The notes under the pieces: generated by a model
Told to the model about the DNA's origin: nothing
What the model saw: the letters and a program-made list of their open reading frames with translations, nothing else
Database searches by the model: none
Assembly: GCF_000269985.1 (NCBI RefSeq)
Contig: NC_016109.1
Coordinates: 7,033,001-7,097,000 of the forward strand
Length of the DNA stretch: 64,000 bases
Direction of reading: 5' to 3'
Source of the DNA: Kitasatospora setae KM-6054
Lineage (GTDB): Bacteria; Actinomycetota; Actinomycetes; Streptomycetales; Streptomycetaceae
Shown: positions 23,714-31,902 of the stretch, piece after piece
How the letters are laid out: each line of letters begins with the position of its first letter
Numbering within the stretch: position 1 is the first letter of the stretch
Program-made: the position numbers and the translations under genes

Positions 23714-26374
23714 ATGCGCCTGCGCCGCAGCTCGATCCGCGCGAGGATCGTCGCGCTGCTCCTGGTGCCCCTCGCGGCGCTCAGCGGCCTGTGGGTGTAC
23801 GCCACGCTGGTCACCACCGGCGACGTGTGGAAGCAACTCGACCTCAGCTCCACGTACACCGCCTTCGGCGACCCCGCCGACGAGTACGCCTACGACCTCC
23901 AGCAGGAGCGCGCCGCCGCCGTCCTGCGGCTGGCCTCGCCCGGCAACGCCGACTACGCCGCCGCCTACGCCAAGGCCCGCACCGCCACCGACCGCGACCT
24001 GCAACTGCTGCGCTACCAGGGCAACAGCAAGGACGCCGGCAAGCTCGACGCCGACCAGCGCGCCCGCTTCCAGGACGTGCTCGCCGTCGCCGACCAGCTC
24101 GGCGCCATCCGCAGCCAGATCGGCCAGCAGCGGCAGAGCTGGGACGGCGCCCTCCGGGACTACAGCGACGTGATCACCCCGGTGTTCGCGTTCCGCTCCT
24201 CCTTCATCGCCAAGCAGAGCGGCTCGCTGCCCCGCCAGGGCACCATCCTGGTCGAGCTCTCCCGGGCCGGCGAGTACCTCTCCCAGGAGACCGCCGCGAT
24301 GCGCGCCCTGCGGGCCGGCAGCGAGGCCGCCGCCCAGGACCCGCGCAAGCAGCAGGTCGCGCTCGACGCCATGAACGCCCAGCAGGCGCTGTTCCGGATC
24401 TACATCGGCGAACTCGGCGCCGCCGACCGGCAGAGCTACAACACGCTGCGCCTGGGCCAGAACTGGAGCGCGCTCACCGCCGCCGAGAACGGCTTCGACA
24501 AGGCCGCCGACCGGGCCCTCGAAGTGCGCGGCGGCGCCGTCGACGCCTGGGGCGAGACCGCCGACAAGGTCCTCGCCGACATCGACGCCATCAACTCCCG
24601 GCTCGCCGGGGACATCGGCGACCAGGCCCGCGACAACGCGATCAGCGCGCTGGTCCGCGGCGGCACCGCCGGCCTGATCGGCCTCGCCGCCGTCATCCTC
24701 TCCGTCGTCATCTCCTACCGCACCGGCCGCCGCCTGGTCCGCGAACTCGTCGGCCTGCGCAACGCCGCCGCCGACCTCTCCGCCACCCGGCTGCCCTCCG
24801 TGATGCTCCGGCTGCGCCGCGGGGACGCCGTCGACGTGGTCGCCGAGGTACCCCAACTGGAGTTCGGCACCGGTGAGATCGGCCAGGTCGGCCGGGCCTT
24901 CAACGAGGTCCAGCGGGTCGCCGTCGAGGCCGCCGTCGAACAGGCCGAACTGCGCCGCGGCGTCTCCGCCGTCTTCGTCAACCTGGCCCGCCGCTCCCAG
25001 GTGCTGCTGCACCGCCAGCTCACCCTGCTCGACACCATGGAGCGCCGCACCGAGGACCCGCGCGAGCTGGAGGACCTGTTCCGGCTCGACCACCTCACCA
25101 CCCGCATGCGCCGCCACGCCGAGGGCCTGATCATCCTCTCCGGCGGCTCGCCCGGCCGCGCCTGGCGCAAGCCGGTCCGGATGGTCGACGTGGTCCGCGC
25201 CGCCGTCGGCGAGGTCGAGGACTACGCCCGGGTGCACGTGCGGCCCTTCCCCGGCACCGGCCTGCTCGGCGCCGCCGTCGCCGACGTCACCCACCTGGTC
25301 GCCGAACTCGTCGAGAACGCCACCGTGTTCTCCCCGCCGCAGACCCAGGTCACCGTCCAGGGCGAGGTCGTCGCGCACGGCTTCTGCCTGGAGATCGACG
25401 ACCGCGGCCTCGGCCTCAGCGAACAGCACCTCGCCGAGATCAACCAGCGCCTCGCCGTGGAGCAGGAGTTCGACCTCGCCGACACCGACCGGCTCGGCCT
25501 GTTCGTGGTCTCCCGGCTCGCCCGCCGGCACGGCATCCGGGTCCACCTGCGCCCCAGCCCCTACGGCGGCACCTCCGCCGTCGTGCTGATCCCGCGCGAA
25601 CTGCTCGCCGAGACCGTCGAGACCGCCCCCGACGCCCCCCGCACCACCGGCGAGGACACCGGCACCCACCGGCGGCCCCCGGCCCCGGCCGGCCCCGGCC
25701 GCGGCGCCCACGCCGCCCCCGCCACCGCCGCGCTCGGCGGACCCCGGCCGTCCGCCGCCGAACCGGCCGGCACGCCCGGCGGACTGCCCCGGCGGCGCAA
25801 CGCCGGCGCCGCCCCGGCCGCCGAACCCGACACCGCCGGCACCGGACGGCACCGCCGCCCCGAGGATGACGCCGGACGGCCCGCGCTGCCCCCGGGGCCG
25901 TCCGCCGCTGTGTCGGCTGCCGCACCCGCCGCCGGGCCCGCGCTCACCCCCGTCGCGGGCGGGCTGCTGCCCAAGCGCGTCCGGCAGGCCAGCCTGGCGC
26001 CCCAACTGCGCCCCGGCGCCGACACCGACGCCGCGGCGGCCGCCGCCGAACCGGCCCGCGAGCGGGACCCCGAGGAGGCCCGCTCCGCGTTCGCCTCCTT
26101 CCAGCGCGGCTTCGCCCGCGGCCGCGGCGACCGGCTGCAGCCCGCCTCGCTCACCGTGGTGCGCTCCGAGCCCGACCCGGACGACACCGCGCGGCCCGCC
26201 GAACGGCCCTCGCCGCTGCGGCCGCTGCTCCCCGGGCAGCCGCCCAGGCTGCGGGTCGCGCTGCCCTCCGCGCCGGTGCCGCACGCGCTGCCCGCCGCCC
26301 CCGTCCGCTCCGTCCCGCCGGCCCACCGGCCGCCGACCGCACCGCCCGCACCAGCAGAAGGAACCGAATCATGA
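23714..26374 (+). CDS. cvnA: Conservon sensor histidine kinase-like protein CvnA
   Basis: An 886-residue membrane sensor, first gene of a conservon. One transmembrane helix is at about 12-32 and a second at 317-335; the extracellular part between them is helical and resembles nitrate/nitrite-sensor (NIT) domains. A HAMP-like region follows. The ATPase has N-box LVAELVENATVFSPP near 530-543, then EIDDRGLGL and GLFVVSRLARRHG. The classical phosphorylated His region (LDTMERRTEDPRELEDLFRLDH) is replaced as in other Cvn proteins. The last 240 residues are Pro/Ala-rich and disordered. In known conservons CvnA works with CvnB-D as a membrane complex reminiscent of a G-protein-coupled system. Confidence 0.93.
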   Translation: MRLRRSSIRARIVALLLVPLAALSGLWVYATLVTTGDVWKQLDLSSTYTAFGDPADEYAYDLQQERAAAVLRLASPGNADYAAAYAKARTATDRDLQLLRYQGNSKDAGKLDADQRARFQDVLAVADQLGAIRSQIGQQRQSWDGALRDYSDVITPVFAFRSSFIAKQSGSLPRQGTILVELSRAGEYLSQETAAMRALRAGSEAAAQDPRKQQVALDAMNAQQALFRIYIGELGAADRQSYNTLRLGQNWSALTAAENGFDKAADRALEVRGGAVDAWGETADKVLADIDAINSRLAGDIGDQARDNAISALVRGGTAGLIGLAAVILSVVISYRTGRRLVRELVGLRNAAADLSATRLPSVMLRLRRGDAVDVVAEVPQLEFGTGEIGQVGRAFNEVQRVAVEAAVEQAELRRGVSAVFVNLARRSQVLLHRQLTLLDTMERRTEDPRELEDLFRLDHLTTRMRRHAEGLIILSGGSPGRAWRKPVRMVDVVRAAVGEVEDYARVHVRPFPGTGLLGAAVADVTHLVAELVENATVFSPPQTQVTVQGEVVAHGFCLEIDDRGLGLSEQHLAEINQRLAVEQEFDLADTDRLGLFVVSRLARRHGIRVHLRPSPYGGTSAVVLIPRELLAETVETAPDAPRTTGEDTGTHRRPPAPAGPGRGAHAAPATAALGGPRPSAAEPAGTPGGLPRRRNAGAAPAAEPDTAGTGRHRRPEDDAGRPALPPGPSAAVSAAAPAAGPALTPVAGGLLPKRVRQASLAPQLRPGADTDAAAAAAEPARERDPEEARSAFASFQRGFARGRGDRLQPASLTVVRSEPDPDDTARPAERPSPLRPLLPGQPPRLRVALPSAPVPHALPAAPVRSVPPAHRPPTAPPAPAEGTES

Positions 26375-26769
26375 CCGCAACAACACCGCCGTCCGGGGAC
26401 CTCGACTGGCTCCTCAACGACCTGGTCGGCCGGGTGGCGACCCTTCGGCATGCGGTGATCCTGTCCAGCGACGGCCTGGCCACCGGCGTCTCCAGCGGCC
26501 TGGGCCGCGAGGACGCCGAACACCTCGCCGCGGTCGCCGCGGGCTTCCACAGCCTCGCCAAGGGCGCGGGACGGCACTTCCAGGTCGGCGGCGTCCGGCA
26601 GACCATGGTCGAACTGGACGAGGCCTTCCTGTTCATCACCGCCGCGGGCGACGGCAGCTGTCTGGCCGTCCTCAGCGACGCCGAATCCGATGTGGGCCAA
26701 ATAGCCTACGAAATGGCACTGTTGGTCAAGCGCGTCGGCGAGCACCTGGCCGCCGAGCCGAGGACCTGA
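26371..26769 (+). CDS. cvnB: Conservon roadblock/LC7-domain protein CvnB
   Basis: A 132-residue roadblock/LC7 protein. Its ATG overlaps the cvnA stop (ATGA). The family sequence is plain: LDWLLNDLVGRVATLRHAVILSSDGL, HLAAVAAGFHSLAKG and a C-terminal YEMALLVKRVGEHL helix. Such proteins bind and regulate the small GTPase of the same operon (CvnD), as the MglB protein does for MglA. Cytosolic, no signal peptide, normal length. Confidence 0.95.
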   Translation: MTATTPPSGDLDWLLNDLVGRVATLRHAVILSSDGLATGVSSGLGREDAEHLAAVAAGFHSLAKGAGRHFQVGGVRQTMVELDEAFLFITAAGDGSCLAVLSDAESDVGQIAYEMALLVKRVGEHLAAEPRT

Positions 26770-26791
26770 CCACGCTGCCACTGCCCGGGAG

Positions 26792-27313
26792 ATGACCGAT
26801 TCGATGAGCGAGCCCGAGCCGACCGAGCCGACCGAGGCCCCCGCCCCGGCCGACCTGAGCGGTGCGACCGCGGACGACGAGGCGGCCGGCGACGAGCCGG
26901 TCGACCTGTTCGTCCCCCGCACCCCGGTGGACGACCGCTGGTTCGACGACGACGCCGGACCGATGGTCCGGCTGTTCTCGATGACCAGGGGCCGCGCCCG
27001 CCCGGTCGACGACGGCCTGTTCGACCTGATCTCCCTGGTCACCGCCGCCGGGCCGGCCCTCGGCCCCGGCGGCACCCGACCCGACCTCGCGCTCGACCCG
27101 GAACACCACGCGATCCTCGAACTCTGCCGCGACGAGCCGCTCAGCGTCGCCGAGTTGGGGTCCTACACCGACCTTCCGGTGAGCGTGGTCCGGGTCCTGC
27201 TCGGCGACCTCCACGACGCCGAGCTGATCAGCGTCACCCGACCCGTCCAGCTCGCCCACCAACCGGACGAGCGCCTGCTGCGAGACGTGATCAATGGCCT
27301 CCGTGCACTCTGA
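26792..27313 (+). CDS. cvnC: Conservon DUF742 protein CvnC
   Basis: A 173-residue DUF742 protein. The N-terminal 55 residues are acidic (many Glu, Asp, Thr, Pro) and probably disordered. The core is VRLFSMTRGRARPVDDGLFDLISLV, then ILELCRDEPLSVAELGSYTDLPVSVVRVLLGDL, a winged-helix-like fold. The start is either ATG 26792 or ATG 26804; the only GGGAG is directly before the first. The 3' end overlaps the cvnD start by 20 bp, so the two are translationally coupled. Its job within conservons is not firmly known. Confidence 0.92.
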   Translation: MTDSMSEPEPTEPTEAPAPADLSGATADDEAAGDEPVDLFVPRTPVDDRWFDDDAGPMVRLFSMTRGRARPVDDGLFDLISLVTAAGPALGPGGTRPDLALDPEHHAILELCRDEPLSVAELGSYTDLPVSVVRVLLGDLHDAELISVTRPVQLAHQPDERLLRDVINGLRAL

Positions 27314-27902
27314 CGCACCGTCAACTTCCGCTGCCCGCAAGGATCCCTGGGGATCCAACGCGGTCAAGATCCTGATCGCCGGCGGCTTCGGCGCGGGCAA
27401 GACCACCCTGGTCGGCGCGGTCAGCGAGATCCGCCCGCTGCGCACCGAGGAGTCGCTCAGCGAGATCGGCCGCCCGGTCGACGACACCGCCGGCGTGGAG
27501 GCCAAGCGCACCACCACGGTCGCGATGGACTTCGGCCGGATCGACCTGAGGCCCGGCCTCGCGCTCTACCTGTTCGGCACCCCCGGGCAGGACCGGTTCT
27601 GGTTCGTCTGGGACGAGTTGGCCCGCGGCACGCTCGGCGCGGTCGTCCTCGCCGACACCCGGCGGCTGGCCGACTCCTTCCCCTCGGTCGACTACTTCGA
27701 GCAGCGCGGCATCCCGTTCATCGTGGCCGTCAACTGCTTCGAGGGCACCGAGGTGTACGCCCCCGACGACGTCCGGGCCGCGCTCGACCTGCCGGCCGCG
27801 GTGCCGGTGCTGCTGTGCGACGCGCGGCGGCGCGAGGACGGCAAGGAGCTGCTGATCCGGCTGGTCGAGCACGCGGCCGAGCGGGCCGGCGTCCGGCTGT
27901 AA
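27294..27902 (+). CDS. cvnD: Conservon small GTPase CvnD
   Basis: A 202-residue Ras-like GTPase. The P-loop GGFGAGKTT is at residues 30-38, the switch II region is YLFGTPGQDRFWFVWDEL, and ADTRRLADSF with VAVNCFEG gives the base-recognition region (NCF in place of NKxD, as is usual in Cvn proteins). It starts inside the end of cvnC and closes the operon. It is expected to act with CvnA-C at the membrane in a signalling complex that affects development or secondary metabolism. No P450 or further gene is attached, unlike some conservons. Confidence 0.94.
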   Translation: MASVHSDAPSTSAARKDPWGSNAVKILIAGGFGAGKTTLVGAVSEIRPLRTEESLSEIGRPVDDTAGVEAKRTTTVAMDFGRIDLRPGLALYLFGTPGQDRFWFVWDELARGTLGAVVLADTRRLADSFPSVDYFEQRGIPFIVAVNCFEGTEVYAPDDVRAALDLPAAVPVLLCDARRREDGKELLIRLVEHAAERAGVRL

Positions 27903-27911
27903 CGCCCCGTC

Positions 27912-27949
27912 CGAGCGGGCCGCCGTCCCACCGGACGGCGGCCCGCTCG
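27912..27949 (+). terminator. 17-bp perfect hairpin ending the conservon operon
   Basis: CGAGCGGGCCGCCGTCC (27912-27928) and GGACGGCGGCCCGCTCG (27933-27949) are exact complements around the loop cacc, starting 10 bp after the cvnD stop. Confidence 0.85.
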
Positions 27950-28177
27950 CGTTCCCGCTGCGCATTCCGGCCGAGAAGTCAAGGTAGTTCTGCCACCGAT
28001 ATTTCTCGCGTTGCAGCAGGTCACAGCGGTGGAGTCCGAATCGCGGATGTTTTCCGTCTCGCCCTGCGGATAAGCCCCTCCGGTGGGTTGCCTTCCGGGT
28101 GCCGGGCGTGGAAGTCTCGTACCCGTGCCCGCCGCCGTTCGCGGTCGGGCCGGACACTCAGGGGGAGGAGCCGCACC

Positions 28178-28270
28178 ATGACCGCATCGGTCCGCATCGC
28201 CGCTCTCCCCCTCCTCACCGTCCGCCGGTACCTGGACCACGGCCGGATCTACAGCACCTGCTGTCGCTGA
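28178..28270 (+). CDS. Cysteine-type leader peptide (30 aa)
   Basis: A 30-codon frame from ATG 28178 with a strong GGGGGAGGAG 9 bases upstream. The middle reads LTVRRYLDHGRI and the end is STCCR. Actinobacterial leader peptides of this form, with a Cys-rich end, precede sulfur-metabolism genes, where stalling at Cys codons is proposed to sense cysteine supply. A hairpin follows 11 bp after the stop (28282-28302). The next sizeable gene, 286 bp downstream, is a winged-helix regulator. The same CCR ending is seen before the sulfonate operon 2.5 kb away. Function is inferred from this pattern. Confidence 0.75.
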   Translation: MTASVRIAALPLLTVRRYLDHGRIYSTCCR

Positions 28271-28281
28271 CGCGCCGCCAC

Positions 28282-28302
28282 CTCCCGCACTGACAGCGGG
28301 AG
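28282..28302 (+). promoter_or_regulatory. Possible attenuator hairpin after the leader peptide
   Basis: CTCCCGC (28282-28288) pairs with GCGGGAG (28296-28302), loop actgaca. It begins 11 bp after the leader stop, so a ribosome paused on the Cys codons could change its folding. Confidence 0.4.
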
Positions 28303-28375
28303 TTCCGCGGCCCCGCGTCCCCCCGTCGACCGCACCCGACGCCGTCGACCCCCCGCCGCGCTCCGGAGAGCAACC

Positions 28376-28480
28376 GTGCACGCTCGCACCCTCCTCGAAC
28401 CCTTCTGGCCCTCGCGCCGGAACCACCACTTCGACCAGACCTGTCGGCGCGCGACCCGCGCCTCCCGGCCCCGGACCTGA
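28376..28480 (+). CDS. Small open frame of 34 codons, possible small protein
   Basis: GTG 28376 has GGAGAG 6 bases upstream and a frame with high GC at third positions. The product starts MHARTLLEPFWPSRRN, contains HHF, one Cys and a very basic tail. It lies between the CCR leader peptide and the winged-helix regulator gene. I do not recognise it. It could be a second leader peptide, a small protein, or chance. Confidence 0.35.
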   Translation: MHARTLLEPFWPSRRNHHFDQTCRRATRASRPRT

Positions 28481-28556
28481 CCAACCGTCAACTCCCGTGC
28501 GCCGGAAGCGCAGACGACGACCACCCACCGACCGTCACGCGCGAAAGAGCCCTCAC

Positions 28557-29213
28557 ATGTCGTACGCCGCCACCGCCACCACCTCCACTCCGCACCTGCG
28601 CGCCGTCCGGGCGCTGCCGGGCCTCGCCCCGACCGCCCCCGAGCACCGCCGCCCCGCGCCGGCCCGCCAGGCCGTGCCGACCGTCCCGACCGTCGCCCCG
28701 GCCCCCGAGAGCCTGCTGGCCGGCCTCCAGGACGGCGCCGCCGTGGTCGCCGCCCTCCCGCAGTCCGTCCTCCCGCAGGGGCTGCTCGCGCAGCTCGGCG
28801 CGGCCAACTCCCCGCTGGTCGGCTACCTGGTGCTGGTCCCCGCGGAGGCCCCGGCCCCCGCCGCGCCCACCCCCGTCGCCGCCCCGGCCGCCCCCGTCGC
28901 CGCCCGCCCGTTCACCCGCCCCGCGGACAACGGCATCTCCGTCGACCTCGACCGCCGCAACGCGTACGTCGACGGCGTGCTGCTCGACCTCACCTACCTC
29001 GAGTTCGAGCTGCTCGCCCACCTCACCGAGCACCCGCACCGCGTCCACACCCGCGACCAGCTGGTCCACACGGTCTGGGGCTACGGCCACGTCGGTGACG
29101 GCCGCACCGTGGACGTCCACGTCGCCCGCCTGCGCCGCAAGCTCGGCGCGGCCTACCGCGACACCATCGTCACCGTCCGCCGGGTCGGCTACAAGTACGC
29201 GCCGGCCGCGTAG
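28557..29213 (+). CDS. Orphan winged-helix (OmpR/PhoB-type) transcriptional regulator
   Basis: A 218-residue protein. Residues 1-120 are Ala/Pro-rich without a receiver domain; residues about 120-215 are an OmpR/PhoB DNA-binding domain: ISVDLDRRNAYVDGVLLDLTYLEFELLAHL, TRDQLVHTVWGYG, then the recognition helix VDVHVARLRRKLG and wing TVRRVGYKY. There is no sensor kinase gene nearby. ATG 28557 has GAAAGAG about 10 bases upstream. The upstream CCR leader peptide suggests it belongs to the sulfur regulon; it may control the sulfonate genes downstream. That link is inference. Confidence 0.85.
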   Translation: MSYAATATTSTPHLRAVRALPGLAPTAPEHRRPAPARQAVPTVPTVAPAPESLLAGLQDGAAVVAALPQSVLPQGLLAQLGAANSPLVGYLVLVPAEAPAPAAPTPVAAPAAPVAARPFTRPADNGISVDLDRRNAYVDGVLLDLTYLEFELLAHLTEHPHRVHTRDQLVHTVWGYGHVGDGRTVDVHVARLRRKLGAAYRDTIVTVRRVGYKYAPAA

Positions 29214-29255
29214 CGGTAGGGGTACAGCGCGGTACAGCGCAGCGCAGCACGCGGC

Positions 29256-29299
29256 GAGGCCGCGACGCGGGCAGTCGGTCGACGCCCCGTCGCGGCCTC
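29256..29299. terminator. 12-bp hairpin between convergent genes
   Basis: GAGGCCGCGACG (29256-29267) and CGTCGCGGCCTC (29288-29299) are exact complements with a 20-base loop, after the winged-helix gene and before the stop of the opposing small membrane protein gene. Confidence 0.6.
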
Positions 29300-29335
29300 T
29301 CGGCGTCCTGCGGGGGCCGGGCGGTCGGGCGGTGG

Positions 29336-29602
29336 TCAGTCGTCGGAGCCGGAGCCGGAGCCGGAGCCGGGGCCGTCAGGGCCGTCGCCGTCGCGGGCGG
29401 CCTTCGCCGCGTCATGGGCCCAGCCGGCCAGCAGCGCGCCGCCGACGGCCGCCAGGACGTGGACGCCGATGCCCGCGGCGAACCCGCCCGGCAGCCAGCC
29501 GAGCAGGCCGGCGTCGTCGTGGTCGACCAGTTGGCGGATCGCCCCCTGGCCCCCGAGGACGAGCAGGACCATGCCGAGGCCCTGGAGGATGCCGTACTTC
29601 AC
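29336..29602 (-). CDS. Small two-helix membrane protein
   Basis: An 88-residue protein from GTG 29602 (reading MKYGILQGLGMVLLVLGGQG), with GGGAG 9 bases upstream. Two transmembrane segments are visible: residues about 5-20 and about 40-62 (FAAGIGVHVLAAVGGALLAGW). The C-terminal tail is a Gly-Ser repeat ending in Asp-Asp, produced by a tandem ggagcc repeat in the DNA. Similar short proteins of unknown function are frequent in Streptomyces. It shares no clear operon with neighbours. Confidence 0.7.
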   Translation of the reverse strand: MKYGILQGLGMVLLVLGGQGAIRQLVDHDDAGLLGWLPGGFAAGIGVHVLAAVGGALLAGWAHDAAKAARDGDGPDGPGSGSGSGSDD

Positions 29603-29666
29603 TGCCCGTCTCCCGTTCGCGCGCCGTTCCGACCCGCCGAGCATACGGCGCCGGTCGGGCCCGGGG

Positions 29667-30437
29667 TCAGCGCTGGTCCGGCGGCAGCAGGAGGACGGTC
29701 AGGGCCGCCGCGCAGGCGTGGGCGTGGGCCAGGACGCGCGGCAGGGCCTCGTCGGTGAGGTGGGCCGGGGTGGAGCGGACGGCGAGGGCGAAGCGGGCGG
29801 TCGCGGTGTGGTCGAGGACGGGGACGGCCAGGGTGCGGACGCCGGCCGCGGACTCGCCGTCGTTGAGGGCGTGGCCGCGCTCGCGGGTCAGGGCGAGCTC
29901 GGCGTCCAGCGCGGCGGAGTCGGTGAGGGTGCGGGCGGTGTAGGCGGGCAGCGGCCCGCTCAGCGGCGGCTCGGTGGGGGAGGGCCAGGCCAGCAGCACC
30001 TTCCCGAGCGCGGTGGAGTGCAGCGGGCGGCGCAGGCCGAGACCGGTGGAGGGCAGGACGGAGCCGCCGACCAGGATGACGGCCTGCGGGCCGGAGCGGA
30101 TCGCCAGGTCGGCGGTGGCGCCGGTGCGCCGGGCCAGCCGGTCGAGCTCCGGGCCGGCCAGGTGCAGGCCGCGCTGGTGGAAGGTGAGCTGGCCGAGTTC
30201 GGCGACGGCCGGGCCGAGCCGGTAGCGGGCGGTGCGCTCGTCCTGGTCGAGGAAGCCGGTGGCGACCAGGGTGCGGGCCAGCCGGTGCGCGGTGGAGACG
30301 GACAGGCCCATCCGGCGGGCGAGTTCGGAGGCGCTCAGGTCGGGCCCGTTGTCGTGGAAGCAGTGCAGCAGGCCCAGTGCCCGGTGGACCGCCTGCGCGC
30401 CGCTCGGCGGGGCGGGAAGGGTTCCGGAGCCGGGCAT
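29667..30437 (-). CDS. IclR-family transcriptional regulator
   Basis: A 256-residue regulator. The N-terminal winged helix is AVHRALGLLHCFHDNGPDLS, then ASELARRMGLSVSTAHRLAR; the C-terminal IclR effector domain includes GATADLAIRSGPQAVILVG, RRPLHSTALGKVLLAW and VRTLAVPVLDHTATARFALAV. ATG 30437. It is divergent from the leader peptide and the sulfonate operon, an arrangement that often means the regulator controls the divergent genes. If so, the operon has both repressor/activator and attenuation control. The effector is unknown. Confidence 0.9.
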   Translation of the reverse strand: MPGSGTLPAPPSGAQAVHRALGLLHCFHDNGPDLSASELARRMGLSVSTAHRLARTLVATGFLDQDERTARYRLGPAVAELGQLTFHQRGLHLAGPELDRLARRTGATADLAIRSGPQAVILVGGSVLPSTGLGLRRPLHSTALGKVLLAWPSPTEPPLSGPLPAYTARTLTDSAALDAELALTRERGHALNDGESAAGVRTLAVPVLDHTATARFALAVRSTPAHLTDEALPRVLAHAHACAAALTVLLLPPDQR

Positions 30438-30730
30438 CGCACCTCATCGGGATCGGGGTCGGGATCGGAGTCGGGGTCGTGATCGGGATCGGGGCCGTGA
30501 TCGGAGTCGCGGGCGGCTCGGCGGGATCGGGGCGGGGCGCGGCCCGCGCGGGCTCAACGGCCGTGGTTTTCCCAGGATATGGGGGTGATCACTGCGGAAG
30601 TGTGTCGGCGGTGTTGCGGCTGCCCGGCCTTCTGTGAACAGGTGATCCCATCATCTGGCAAGGCTTGATTCCACCCCGGCCGGATGGAACGCTCAGTCCA
30701 TCAGCCGGTTCGAGCAGGAGGGAGTCCACC
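30438..30730. other. Divergent regulatory region with hexamer repeat
   Basis: About ten loose copies of a (A/G)TCGGG hexamer fill 30444-30503. Further on are the 8-bp palindrome GTGATCAC at 30585-30592 and a related GGTGATCCC, about 60 bp apart, which could be operator halves for the divergent IclR protein. No clear -35/-10 pair is assigned. Confidence 0.4.
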
Positions 30731-30769
30731 GTGAAGACGCACCGGTGCCACTCCTCCTGTTGTCGCTGA
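30731..30769 (+). CDS. Very short cysteine leader peptide (12 aa) of the sulfonate operon
   Basis: GTG 30731 with GGAGGGAG about 8 bases upstream encodes MKTHRCHSSCCR and stops at 30769. Three of twelve residues are Cys, two of them adjacent codons (TGT TGT) just before the stop, as in the leader peptide at 28178. A tight palindrome (30813-30826) follows before the operon ATG at 30859. Ribosome pausing at Cys codons when cysteine is scarce is the likely signal for attenuation of the downstream sulfur genes. Confidence 0.75.
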   Translation: MKTHRCHSSCCR

Positions 30770-30812
30770 CCGCCCCGACGCCCTTTCCCCGCCGCGCCGT
30801 TCTTCCCATCAT

Positions 30813-30826
30813 GCGGAAGATTCCGC
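30813..30826 (+). promoter_or_regulatory. Palindrome between leader peptide and operon
   Basis: GCGGAA-GA-TTCCGC, which can fold as a 5-bp stem, 44 bases after the leader stop and 33 before the first gene. It may be part of an attenuator. Confidence 0.35.
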
Positions 30827-30858
30827 GTGCGCCTCCTGCCGAATTCCGGAGCCCCGCC

Positions 30859-31869
30859 ATGAGCACGCCCCCCGCCGCGCCGCCGTACCCCGACACCCTC
30901 TGGTTCACCCGCTGCCCGGTGCCGACCGCGACCGGCATCGCCGCCGACCGCGGCTGGCTGGCCGAGGAGTTCGCCGCCGAGGGCATCGCGGTCCGCTCGC
31001 TGCAGGACGTCCCGCCGGAGGTCGCCGCCGACCACCACTACACCCACGCGCTGACCGGCCTCTTCCGGGAGGGCGGCAACGTCCCGGCGCTGTGGGCGCG
31101 TTCGCGCGGCGAGCGGACCAGGCTGATCGGCCTGACCTGGATCGAGGAGCGCCAGGCGATCCTGGCCCGGGCCGACAGCGGCATCACCTCCGCCGGGCAG
31201 CTGCGCGGGCTGCGGCTCGCGGTGCCCCGGCACCCGATCGCGATCGACTTCTGGCGGGCGATGGCGCTGGCCGGCCACCACGGCGCGCTGGCCTCGGCCG
31301 GACTCGGCTGGGAGGACGTCGAGTCGGTCGACGTCGAGGCCGCGCCCGGCGGCGGCCAGTGGGAGGCCGAACTGGCCGCGCTGGCGGACGGCCGGGTGGA
31401 CGCCGTGTACGTCAAGGGGGCGCTCGCCGTGGAGGCCGCGCGCCGCCACGGGGCGGTGCCCGCCGTGGAGTTGGACGCGCTGCCGGACCGCCGCCACCGG
31501 GTCAACAACGGCACCCCCCGCCCGATCACCGTGCACCAGCAACTCCTGGACGAGCAGCCCGAGTTGGTCGCCCGCTTCCTGGCCGTACTGCTGCGGGCCG
31601 CCGACTGGGCGGCCGACCGGCCGGAGGACGTCGCCCGGATCCTCGGCGCCGAGACCGGCGCCGGACCGGAGGGCGTCGCGGGCGCCTACGCGGCCGGCAG
31701 CCACCGCACCCTGCACCCCGACCTCTCCGCGGACCGCCTCGAACTGCTCGCGCGGCAGGAGGAGTTCCTGCACGCCCACGGCTTCCTCGCCGACCGGGTC
31801 GACGTCCACGCCTGGGCCGACCCCGCCCCGCTGGCCGCCGCCCGCGCCCTGCTCGCCGCCCGCTCCTGA
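30859..31869 (+). CDS. DszB-like desulfinase / cytosolic NMT1-SsuA-fold protein
   Basis: A 336-residue protein with the periplasmic-binding-protein fold but no signal peptide. The start of the conserved part, LWFTRCPVPTATGIAADRGWL, matches the region of 2-hydroxybiphenyl-2-sulfinate desulfinase DszB that carries the catalytic Cys (CPVP). HHYTHALTGLFREGGNVPAL matches the following segment with the active-site His and Arg. So it is probably a cytosolic C-S bond cleaving enzyme or a relative, not a transporter subunit. First gene of the operon, ATG 30859 with GGAG 9 bases upstream. It should release sulfite from a sulfinate or bind a sulfonate; the substrate is unknown. Confidence 0.72.
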   Translation: MSTPPAAPPYPDTLWFTRCPVPTATGIAADRGWLAEEFAAEGIAVRSLQDVPPEVAADHHYTHALTGLFREGGNVPALWARSRGERTRLIGLTWIEERQAILARADSGITSAGQLRGLRLAVPRHPIAIDFWRAMALAGHHGALASAGLGWEDVESVDVEAAPGGGQWEAELAALADGRVDAVYVKGALAVEAARRHGAVPAVELDALPDRRHRVNNGTPRPITVHQQLLDEQPELVARFLAVLLRAADWAADRPEDVARILGAETGAGPEGVAGAYAAGSHRTLHPDLSADRLELLARQEEFLHAHGFLADRVDVHAWADPAPLAAARALLAARS

Positions 31870-31902
31870 CCTTCCCGACGACCCCCTCTGTTGGAGAACC
31901 CC

